NCBI RefSeq assembly: GCF_008329715.1
Contig: NZ_VTSR01000011.1
Span: 62,001-126,000, forward strand
DNA length: 64,000 nucleotides
Direction of reading: 5' to 3'
Source of the DNA: Gimesia chilikensis
GTDB lineage: Bacteria > Planctomycetota > Planctomycetia > Planctomycetales > Planctomycetaceae
Part shown: piece by piece, positions 28,101-35,830 of the stretch
How positions within the stretch are numbered: position 1 is the first letter of the stretch
Layout of the letters: each line of letters opens with the position of its first letter
Translations under genes and position numbers: made by a program
The notes under the pieces: model-generated
What the model was told of the DNA's origin: nothing
The model's database searches: none
What the model saw: the letters and a program-made list of their open reading frames with translations, nothing else

Positions 28101-31100
28101 AATCGATTGCCATTCAAGACGATACCATTGTCATCGGGAGTCGCAACGGAGTTACTTATCCAGGCTACCAGGGCGTTGTCTATGTCTACACCAGGAATGG
28201 GGCTAACTGGGCAGATCAGATACCGACGGAATCTGTTTTGACTGCTTCTGACGGGGAGGTGGACGATTCTTTCGGCTATGCTGTGGATATTGATGGAGAC
28301 AAGATCGTTATCGGAGCTTTTGACGACACCGCTAGACGAGGAATTGCGTATCTTTATATCAAAGGCAGTCTGGGCTGGGATAATGCAACCGAAATAAAAT
28401 TGATTGGTCATGATACACAGGTTCAAGATCGATTCGGGACGAGCGTAGCAATCGATGGCAATACAGTCGCGATAGGAGCCCCATTTGCAAATGAGGCAGG
28501 AACCCATGCGGGGGCAGTTTATATTTTTGATGGAACACATGGATGGGATAATCCTGAAGAGTATAAATTCACGCCTCAAGATTCAGATGTCACAAAACAA
28601 CGTATGTACGGCGCGTCGATTTCTTTAAGAAATAATCAATTAGCAGTTGGCTTCGCTAATGAGCTCGATAATTATCTCTATACATCCAGTGGAACGGGTT
28701 CAGTCTATCTGTACGATGGCTCTGCTGGCTGGGATCCGAATAATGAAACGATGATCACAGCTGCAACAATACCGAAAGTATCTTTTGGTGGTTTTGGAAC
28801 GAATGTAGCGTTGGACGATGATGGTAATCTGCTGCTGACCGAACTGTATGAAGCTATTTCAATTTCTAATTACAATATAGTCCACAGCTTTGTACGCCCT
28901 TATTTCGATGAGAGAATTGAAACAGACACATTAATTCCGCCTGCCCCCCTGTCAAATGAAGACCATATCGGTAATGCAATCGAAGTCAGTGGTGACTATA
29001 TGGTCGTCGGGGCGATTCATAGTGACATTGCTACGACGGATGGCGGCGCTGCTTATGTCTACATTCGAAACAGACAGGGAACGCCAGATAATGAGTCAGA
29101 CGATACGTGGGACTATCATTCCACTTTGACGGCGTTTGATGCTGAAGCTGGTGACCAGTTCGGGACGAGCATTGCCATTGATGGGGACACGATCGTGATT
29201 GGCAGTCTCCTCGACGACGACCAGGGGGACGACAGTGGTTCGGCTTATGTCTACAGACTCGTTGACAACGTATGGAGCCTGGAAGAAAAGCTGACAGCCA
29301 CAGATGGCAGGGAAGGCGACCAGTTTGGTATTTCCGTGTCCATCGAAGATTCTACGATCGTCGTTGGCGCGCGTTACCATAACTACTTCATCTCAGCCTT
29401 TGATGATCATACCGGAGCCGCTTATGTTTTTGATCGATCCGGCACAGACTGGACACAAACCCAAAAGCTGACCGCGTCAAATCATAGTGATCAGGATGCG
29501 TTTGGGCACGATGTGCTGATCAAAAACGACGCCATCTACATCACCGGTCTGCGGGCAGCTGTAGACGATTCCCCATCGGGTACCGGTGCCATCTATATCT
29601 TTCATAACCAGGACGGAGCCTGGACTGAACAACAAATCATAGGCCCTCCCGATGGCGAATATGATGACTGGTTTGGCTATGATATTCATGTGGACGGAAA
29701 TTTCTTAGGCGCCGTTTCAGCTGCAGATGATGAGTTTAAAGGATCTGTCTATCTCTTCATAAACAATGCAGGCACCTGGGAATTTCAGCAGAAGCTGACT
29801 CCCCCTGTGGCAAATCAACTTGACCGGTCCGCATTTTCCATTCGTATTTCAGGAACAACCCTTGCTATCGGCTCACTGCTGAGCGATGGACAGACAACCG
29901 ATACGGGTGCTGTTTTTCTCTACCAGTTAATCAGTGGAGACTGGGTTGAGTCCCAGACTATTTCAGCTCTTGATGGAGCTGAGCAGGATTATTTTGGGCA
30001 TGCAGTCGCTTTTTCCGGTGACCAGATTATTGTCGGTGCCCCTCAGAATGATGAAGCCGGCAACAATGTCGGGAAGGTCTATGTCTTCCGTACTTTTGCT
30101 CCCCAGATCAATATCATTCCCACCAGCCAGAAAGAGGGAGATCAGGGAGAGACGATTTTCACCTTCGAGGTGGAACGCGTTGGCCAGTCTTCTGGTGATT
30201 TAGACTTTGAGTCGACCATTGACTTTGAAACAGTAGACTTTAGTGCCACCCTTGCAGATCACGATTATGAATTTCAATCAGGGACAATCACATTCACAGC
30301 CGATTCGAATGCAATTCGTCAGACTCAGACCATAGAGATCACAGTCTATGGTGACGACATATTTGAAGGTGACGAAAAATTTGTTGTCAGACTGTCAAAA
30401 CCATCAGACGGCACCATTCTCGGTAGCAACAGCGTCTTTGGCTGGATCGAAGAGGATGACCATGCAGAACTGGGGATTGAGAACACCACTGTCAACGAAT
30501 CTGCCGGCACGGTAAGCATCACAGTTTCACTCGATAAGCCTGCAATCGGACGGGTCAGCGTAATGTATTCCACCGCTGATCAAACTGCAGACTCTCCAGC
30601 TGATTACGCTTCTACTACAGGCACTATCACATTCGAAGCTGGAGAATTGAGCAAAACCATTCAGGTTCCAATTACTGATAATGCCATAGTGGAAGGTAAC
30701 GAAATATTTCTGGTCAATCTCACAGACCTGGTCGCCGAGGGTTCTGATGTCATCATCAGTCAGGGTCAGGCAGAGGTGACTATCGAGGATGACGACGAAG
30801 CGACTATCTCCATCGACGACGTCTCGGTCGACGAATCAGCGGGGACAGTTAATTTAATTGTCACTTTGAGCCAGGCATCTGCAAATACGGTCACCGTAGA
30901 TTTCAGGCCCATCAATCAGACAGCAACAAAACCCGCTGACTATCTGGACCATACAGGCACGCTGAGCTTTTCACCTGGTGAACTGACCCAAACCATCACC
31001 TTCTCTATCGTTGATTCAGACCTCGTCGAGCGGGATGAACAGTTTCTGGTACTGCTCTCGAATATCCAGGCCGGGGGAGGAAACGTCACTTTTGCCCGAG

Positions 31101-34100
31101 ATCGGGCTCAGGTCACCATTCTTAACGACGACCAGGCCAGTATGACGGTTGATGATGTTACCGTCGATGAAGATACGGGCACCGTGGAACTCACCGTTTC
31201 ACTGGATCACACAGTCGACACCACTATCTCGGTAGAGTATGCGACAGCAGATCTGTCTGCTATTGCCGGAGATGATTACACTCCTCAGACCGGTACTTTG
31301 ACATTCAGTCCTTTTACACTTACCAGGACCATCTCAATCCCGATTGTGAATTCAGATCTGGTGGAACTGGAAAAATCCTTCTTCGTGAATTTGAGTAACC
31401 TGCAGGCTAACGGTCGCGATGTGATTCTTGCCGACAGCCAGGCTGAAGTGACGATCACCGACGATGACCAGGCGCTAGTGACCATTGATGACATTACCGT
31501 CAATGAAGCCGACGGGACTGCAGAGGTCACCGTTTCGCTGGACAAGCCTGTCGCAAGTGAGATCAGTGTCGACTACACAACAGCCGGGCAGTCAGCCCTG
31601 GATACCGAAGATTTTGAATCCCAGTCCGGAACACTCACCTTCTCTGCCGGTCAGCAGACCAGGCTTATCAGTATTCCACTGGTGAATAACGAAGATCTGG
31701 AGTTAGACGAAAGTTTCAGTATCATACTGAGCGATCTGCAGAATCATGGATTTAATGTGGTTCTGGCTGATGCTCAGGCTGAGGTGACCATCGAGGATGA
31801 CGAACAGGCCCGTTTTTCGATCGCGGATATCGACGTCAATGAAGCAGATGGGACTGCGATCCTGAATGTCACCCTGGACACCCCCTTACCTGTCACGGTC
31901 ACCGTTGATTTCACGACTTCGAACCTGACTGCTGTTTCCCCGGATGACTATCAGTCGACATCAGGTACATTAACATTTCTGCCTGGCGAACTTCCCCAGA
32001 CGATTACAATCGACATCGTTGATTCTGATCTGCTGGAAATCGATGAAACATTTCTGGTCACGCTGTCAAATCTTCAGTCGGGCAACGCGAACGTCATTCT
32101 GGGGGACAGCCAGGCGGAAGTGACCATTCATGATGATGATCAAGCCAGCCTGACAGTAGATGATGTGACTGTCGACGAGAACGCGGGCTCAGTTCTGTTA
32201 ACCGTGTCACTGGATCAGGCAGCGGGTGACACAATCTCGATTGATTATGCGACGGCTGATCAGTCTGCAGTGGCCGACGATGATTATTCTTCACAGACGG
32301 GAACTTTGACATTTGCTCCCGGAGCACTCACTCAGACGATCTCGATCCCGATTGTTGACTCTGACCTGGTGGAACTGGAAGAGTCTTTCCTCGTCAATCT
32401 GAGCAACCTGCAGACCAATGGCTGGAATGTCAGCCTGACAGACGCCCAGGCGGTCGTGACGATCTCCGACGATGACCAGGCGCTAATGACTGTCGACGAC
32501 ATTTCCATCAATGAAGCAGAAGGGACTGCGGAAGTGACCGTTTCCCTGGATCAACCCGTTGCAGGTGAGATCAGTGTTCACTTTGAAACAGCAGACCAGA
32601 CAGCCGTTGCAGGCGAAGATTACGAAGGCCAGTCCGGCACGATCACTTTTTCCGCCGGCCAGCAGACCAGGATCATCAGCATCCCCCTGATCGACACAAA
32701 TCTCGTTGAACCGGATGAGCAGTTCCTGATCAATCTGAGCCAGCTACAGAATAATGGATTTGATGTGGTCCTGGCTGATGCCCAGGCAGAGGTCACCATT
32801 CGGGATAACGACCAGGCTCAGTTTACGATCGACGACATCATTGTAAGTGAAGCCGATGGGACTGCTGTCTTGACCGTTTCATTGAGTCACCCCGTCACAT
32901 CGACGGTCACCATCGATTATGCAACGGCAGACGATTCGGCGCTCTCTCCCGAAGACTACCAGGCTCAAACAGGCACTCTGACGTTCCTGCCCGGTGAGCA
33001 GTCGCAGAGTATTACCATCGATCTTATCAATTCCGATCCGATCGAACTCGATGAACGCTTTCTGGTGAACCTCTCCAACATTCAGGCCGGAAGTGCAGAT
33101 GTTGTGATAGGCGATCATCAGGGAGAGGTTACAATTCAGGATAACGAACAGGCACAGTTGATTGTAAGTGACCTGACCGTCAATGAGGCAGACGGGACGG
33201 CTGAAGTCGTAGTCACGCTGGATCAACCGGTAAACTTCGAAGTTCGAGTGAACTATTCACTGTCCGATGGGAAGGCCCGAAACTCACTCGACTACCAGAG
33301 TCAGTCCGGAACACTGATCTTTGCTCCTGGGGAACAGAGCAAAACAATCACGGTTGCCCTGATTGATAATGACAAGGTAGAAGAAATCGAAGATTTTCAC
33401 GTAAATTTGTCTGGCCTCAACATACAGAGCGATGTCGTGATCATCGGCCGTTCCCAGGCAGATGTTTCCATCGTTGATGATGACCAGGCCCAGTTTTCAA
33501 TCACCGATATCACCGTCGATGAAGCGGCAGGAATCGCCCGACTCTACATCTACCTGACGGATACCGTGTACGCGAACATCTCTGTCGATTACAGCACCGT
33601 AGATCAATCCGCTGTCAGCGATTCTGACTATCTGGCCAAATCGGGCAGGCTGACATTCACTCAGGGACAGACGGCCAAGAGTCTTACGATCACCATTACC
33701 GACGACCAGATAGTTGAAGGGCTAGAATCCTTCTACGTTCAGCTTTCGAATATTCAGGCGAACGGGGCGCAACTCACTTTTGCCAATGATTCTGGCGAAG
33801 TCACCATTGAGGACAATGACGAAGCCAGCCTGACGATGAGTGATGTGACCGTCGATGAATCGGCGGGAGTCGCATTAGTTTCACTGACACTGGACCAACC
33901 AGTCGAAGAGGCGGTTTCTCTTGATTTCAACACGCTGGACCAGAGTGCCCTGGCGAATGCGGACTACCAGCCTACAGCAGGTACGGTCACGTTTCAGCCG
34001 GGTGAAGTCTCACAGACGGTCAGCATCTCTCTGATCGACACGGATCTGGTGGAACTGACAGAATCGTTCCTGGTTCAGTTCACGAATCTGCAGGCCGGCG

Positions 34101-35794
34101 GTGCAAATATCGCGCTGAGTCGTAACCAGGCAGAGGTGACAATAACGGATGACGACCAGTCAAATATCACGATCGACGACATTTCGGTGGATGAGTCCGC
34201 CGCGAATGTGCTGGTTACCGTCTCGCTGGATGCCCCCGTCGATGCACCGGTGGTCATTAACTATGCAACCGCCAGTCAGACAGCCCAGTCACCGTCGGAT
34301 TACGCTCACAGATCGGGATCGCTGACATTTACATCGGGAACACAGACCCAGACAATCAGCATTCCGATTGTCGATTCTGGTCTGCTGGAAATTGACGAAA
34401 CATTGTCAGTGATCCTGTCAGGCCTGCAGGCTTCGGGACGGAATGTAATTCTGGCTGATGACCGGGCCGTAGTTACGATCCTCGATGATGACAGTGCCTC
34501 TGCGGAGGTAAATCTGAGACTGGTCTCCTCTCCGACGCCGACACAGCCGGACGGTTCGATCATCCAGTTACCCGAACATGAAACATGGCTCAGTGAATGG
34601 GCCACATGGTGGATTGAAATCTGGGTCCAGACCAACGATCAGACCAGCCAGGGGAGCATTTCGGTCGATGTCGATCTGTCTTACAATTCGGCTGTTGCCT
34701 CGGCGATGGAAATCGAATACGGGCCTCGGTTCTCTACAAACCAGACTGGTGATATTGATGATTCAGCAGGAACGATCACCGACCTGCATGCGGAAACATC
34801 AACGGCTGGACTGCAGGTGAACCGGCGGACGCTGTTTGCCCGGATTCGCTTCACTCCCCAGGCGCAGGATCAGATTGATCTCGATCTGAGTGAAAAGATA
34901 TTGCCTGCTGAAGATTTGGAACTGCAGGCGAATTCCGTCGAAGTTCAGCTGTCCAATGCCGCCCCCTTTGTCACGCCGATAGAAGCGATCCCCGCTGTCC
35001 AGATCTATGCCAACCCGTATGACCTCAATAACGACGACGCCATTAATTTCCGGGATCTGATTCTGTTTGCGAGTGTGTATAATTCGACTCCCAGCCAGTC
35101 TGATTCCGACTATGCCTGGTTTGCAGACTTGAATCAGGATGACCGGGTGCACTTCCGGGATCTGCTGCTGTTTGCTTCCAATTATGGGAAGTCGAAAGCC
35201 AATGGATCCGTTGTTACCTACCCCTCCAACTTCCCGGATGCCTGGAATCAGCTGCTGATGGCTGATACGTCGAGTGCACCGCAGCAGACGGCGTCACCAT
35301 TGTCACAAACAGTCGCGACGACTTCCTTCTCTCGGATTGTCGATCAGGTGAGTGGCAGTCTCTCTGAAGAGCAGAATGTCATGCTGGAAGCCACGACTGT
35401 GCAAGTGGTCGATCTGGAAGGAGACGCGCTGGGCCGGGTCGCAGGCGGCTCAATCTATATTGATGTGGATGCAGCGGGCTATGGCTGGTATCTGGAAGGC
35501 AGCCCTGCTGCTGATTTTAACTTCGTTTACGACAGCGATCTGAGTCTCATCGCGTTGCCCGGCAGTGACGCGGACGGCCGCTTTGATCTGCAGACGGTAC
35601 TCTTCCACGAGCTGGGGCATCTGCTGGGTTACGAACACGCAGAAGACGGAGTGATGCAGGACACACTCGCTCCCGGCATCCGCCTGCTGCCCGACTGGGA
35701 ACTCAACTTCGAATTCGACCCGGGGCTCTCCCTGGAGGATACTGATGATTTTTTCCTGGGCGTTCAGGACGAGTCAGAACTCACACCTTTTTAA
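25148..35794 (+). CDS. giant secreted Calx-beta/FG-GAP/cohesin-like/dockerin-like protein with matrixin-type metalloprotease motif
   Basis: This 3,548-aa protein is modular. A very basic N-terminus leads to ELEDRTLLT (residues 46-54), the LEPR-XLL-like motif of planctomycete exoproteins. Then come three Calx-beta domains (to ~430), 21 FG-GAP-like repeats forming three likely seven-bladed propellers (~440-1650), one divergent and twelve regular Calx-beta repeats (~1655-3130), and a cohesin-like beta domain (~3130-3290). A dockerin-like pair of EF hands follows (DLNNDDAINFRDLILFASVYN and DLNQDDRVHFRDLLLFASNYG). Last is a domain with the zinc site HELGHLLGYEH from His3487 and a VM Met-turn. Calcium binding and zinc proteolysis are inferred. 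The ATG at 25148 is preferred over TTG 25112. A paralogue follows after 36 bp. Confidence 0.9.
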   Translation: MLLTNWLKSLTSRYRTVRSRRPRNQRSRHRNRYQPALSRRPIGIEELEDRTLLTSMISIDDVSVWEDTSLGMVQFTITRRGENLGDLNSELIISYSTQDGTATVTDNDYNSASGTIRFFANPNTVKQTKTIFVRLNDDSITEGNESFQLVLTTEAQDAILVRDTGTAKIYNDDRNSLSINDVTALENDIFVFEVSLDHAAGTDITFLATTENGTASNIYDRDFTTQSNMPYTIKAGELTTEISVYVHDDDSRETDETFFVKLSARENNSYEFPSYLTFSDDTGQGTILNDDGLPGSTFRLDSSKVIEGNDGTQILIYDVVRTGQSAGDLNFDSTVEFRTLDGTATAGEDYSDRWTTVNFSASATETEQIISVEVPILGDAKKELSETVIGQLSNPTNGSILKGNVDTLLATGIIINDDTDLIYQQAYTPGPLHANHTNEYAGRIIAVDDDVMVIGVPYGETNEVHNSGAVYIYVKNQQNTPLDQSDDTWEYETVLVPDDPGEYAHFGSSVAINNDTIVVGATGNERSKIYIFTKVGSDWKSTAPILNSFTVDGLTDSFNSSEIGRYLSIYDNTIVVGAPDYDAGNGAVFVFDNSENDWSAPTISLLSPTVSSSTDQYGFEVSISGDLIVVGAYLDSELDPSRGSAYVYTKNGDDWSTIPPTEAKLTSTDGKGFDWFGYSVSTNGTEVAIGAKYTDDNGNLSGSVYLYSRNGDDWTSTAPNEIELTGYAQWDKFGDTVILSENELFVGAFEDDTAGYLKGAVYIYSKTGDIWDLNTLEESVLVLPDEEYTSIGRFGEGIAYSNGNLITGAPWVDILGNRSGGIFTYYQNGASTWVPGFEFSPDSALTKQNEYEAYGNVVAVSGNYMIISAAGTDSNLAPTGAVYVYRKNDSGTPLFSSDDTWELETTFAAPDQERIIDFGQSVAIDGTTIIVSARLDDGTGEIYIYERNGSDWVSIPPSMTALYSHVNSSIIWQTSPYHRPIFTKQSIAIQDDTIVIGSRNGVTYPGYQGVVYVYTRNGANWADQIPTESVLTASDGEVDDSFGYAVDIDGDKIVIGAFDDTARRGIAYLYIKGSLGWDNATEIKLIGHDTQVQDRFGTSVAIDGNTVAIGAPFANEAGTHAGAVYIFDGTHGWDNPEEYKFTPQDSDVTKQRMYGASISLRNNQLAVGFANELDNYLYTSSGTGSVYLYDGSAGWDPNNETMITAATIPKVSFGGFGTNVALDDDGNLLLTELYEAISISNYNIVHSFVRPYFDERIETDTLIPPAPLSNEDHIGNAIEVSGDYMVVGAIHSDIATTDGGAAYVYIRNRQGTPDNESDDTWDYHSTLTAFDAEAGDQFGTSIAIDGDTIVIGSLLDDDQGDDSGSAYVYRLVDNVWSLEEKLTATDGREGDQFGISVSIEDSTIVVGARYHNYFISAFDDHTGAAYVFDRSGTDWTQTQKLTASNHSDQDAFGHDVLIKNDAIYITGLRAAVDDSPSGTGAIYIFHNQDGAWTEQQIIGPPDGEYDDWFGYDIHVDGNFLGAVSAADDEFKGSVYLFINNAGTWEFQQKLTPPVANQLDRSAFSIRISGTTLAIGSLLSDGQTTDTGAVFLYQLISGDWVESQTISALDGAEQDYFGHAVAFSGDQIIVGAPQNDEAGNNVGKVYVFRTFAPQINIIPTSQKEGDQGETIFTFEVERVGQSSGDLDFESTIDFETVDFSATLADHDYEFQSGTITFTADSNAIRQTQTIEITVYGDDIFEGDEKFVVRLSKPSDGTILGSNSVFGWIEEDDHAELGIENTTVNESAGTVSITVSLDKPAIGRVSVMYSTADQTADSPADYASTTGTITFEAGELSKTIQVPITDNAIVEGNEIFLVNLTDLVAEGSDVIISQGQAEVTIEDDDEATISIDDVSVDESAGTVNLIVTLSQASANTVTVDFRPINQTATKPADYLDHTGTLSFSPGELTQTITFSIVDSDLVERDEQFLVLLSNIQAGGGNVTFARDRAQVTILNDDQASMTVDDVTVDEDTGTVELTVSLDHTVDTTISVEYATADLSAIAGDDYTPQTGTLTFSPFTLTRTISIPIVNSDLVELEKSFFVNLSNLQANGRDVILADSQAEVTITDDDQALVTIDDITVNEADGTAEVTVSLDKPVASEISVDYTTAGQSALDTEDFESQSGTLTFSAGQQTRLISIPLVNNEDLELDESFSIILSDLQNHGFNVVLADAQAEVTIEDDEQARFSIADIDVNEADGTAILNVTLDTPLPVTVTVDFTTSNLTAVSPDDYQSTSGTLTFLPGELPQTITIDIVDSDLLEIDETFLVTLSNLQSGNANVILGDSQAEVTIHDDDQASLTVDDVTVDENAGSVLLTVSLDQAAGDTISIDYATADQSAVADDDYSSQTGTLTFAPGALTQTISIPIVDSDLVELEESFLVNLSNLQTNGWNVSLTDAQAVVTISDDDQALMTVDDISINEAEGTAEVTVSLDQPVAGEISVHFETADQTAVAGEDYEGQSGTITFSAGQQTRIISIPLIDTNLVEPDEQFLINLSQLQNNGFDVVLADAQAEVTIRDNDQAQFTIDDIIVSEADGTAVLTVSLSHPVTSTVTIDYATADDSALSPEDYQAQTGTLTFLPGEQSQSITIDLINSDPIELDERFLVNLSNIQAGSADVVIGDHQGEVTIQDNEQAQLIVSDLTVNEADGTAEVVVTLDQPVNFEVRVNYSLSDGKARNSLDYQSQSGTLIFAPGEQSKTITVALIDNDKVEEIEDFHVNLSGLNIQSDVVIIGRSQADVSIVDDDQAQFSITDITVDEAAGIARLYIYLTDTVYANISVDYSTVDQSAVSDSDYLAKSGRLTFTQGQTAKSLTITITDDQIVEGLESFYVQLSNIQANGAQLTFANDSGEVTIEDNDEASLTMSDVTVDESAGVALVSLTLDQPVEEAVSLDFNTLDQSALANADYQPTAGTVTFQPGEVSQTVSISLIDTDLVELTESFLVQFTNLQAGGANIALSRNQAEVTITDDDQSNITIDDISVDESAANVLVTVSLDAPVDAPVVINYATASQTAQSPSDYAHRSGSLTFTSGTQTQTISIPIVDSGLLEIDETLSVILSGLQASGRNVILADDRAVVTILDDDSASAEVNLRLVSSPTPTQPDGSIIQLPEHETWLSEWATWWIEIWVQTNDQTSQGSISVDVDLSYNSAVASAMEIEYGPRFSTNQTGDIDDSAGTITDLHAETSTAGLQVNRRTLFARIRFTPQAQDQIDLDLSEKILPAEDLELQANSVEVQLSNAAPFVTPIEAIPAVQIYANPYDLNNDDAINFRDLILFASVYNSTPSQSDSDYAWFADLNQDDRVHFRDLLLFASNYGKSKANGSVVTYPSNFPDAWNQLLMADTSSAPQQTASPLSQTVATTSFSRIVDQVSGSLSEEQNVMLEATTVQVVDLEGDALGRVAGGSIYIDVDAAGYGWYLEGSPAADFNFVYDSDLSLIALPGSDADGRFDLQTVLFHELGHLLGYEHAEDGVMQDTLAPGIRLLPDWELNFEFDPGLSLEDTDDFFLGVQDESELTPF
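26450..30110 (+). repeat. 21 FG-GAP-like repeats forming three seven-bladed propellers
   Basis: The repeats follow the pattern FGxSVAIDGDTIVVGA..D...SGxAYVY. Counting by eye gives 21. The first repeats of the three groups of seven each carry the signature DDTWEYET or close variants (near 26610, 27840 and 29100), which marks the start of each propeller. Each propeller spans about 1.2 kb. Confidence 0.75.
30461..34495 (+). repeat. array of 12 tandem Calx-beta repeats
   Basis: The unit starts with a hydrophobic strand plus DDxTVxEAxGT and ends with AEVTIxDDDQ. Unit starts are at 30461, 30800, 31136, 31472, 31808, 32144, 32480, 32816, 33152, 33488, 33824 and 34160. The first unit is 339 bp and the other eleven are each exactly 336 bp (112 codons), with no insertion or deletion. 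Confidence 0.9.
31136..33151 (+). repeat. 1,008-bp three-domain block duplicated in tandem
   Basis: The three Calx-beta units at 31136-32143 match, in order, the three units at 32144-33151 better than they match their direct neighbours. For example, both middle units contain SAGQQTR and NVVLADAQAEVTI or DVVLADAQAEVTI, and both last units contain LTFLPGE. This points to a single tandem duplication of three domains. Confidence 0.75.
35002..35794 (+). repeat. dockerin-like/metalloprotease tail, copy 1
   Basis: This stretch encodes the dockerin-like domain and C-terminal protease domain. It aligns without gaps to 40021-40813 at a constant offset of 5,019 bp and is nearly identical from about 35085 on, with long exactly matching runs between 35161 and 35240. 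The remaining parts of the two genes are much more diverged. Confidence 0.85.
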
Positions 35795-35830
35795 ATCCTA
35801 CCTTTATCATTTTAAGTAACGTTATCTGAT

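Noticed and set aside
30461..34495. Possible CRISPR-like or satellite DNA from the regular 336-bp spacing
   Set aside because: The repeats are in-frame Calx-beta protein domains with much synonymous and amino-acid variation; there are no spacers and no cas genes.
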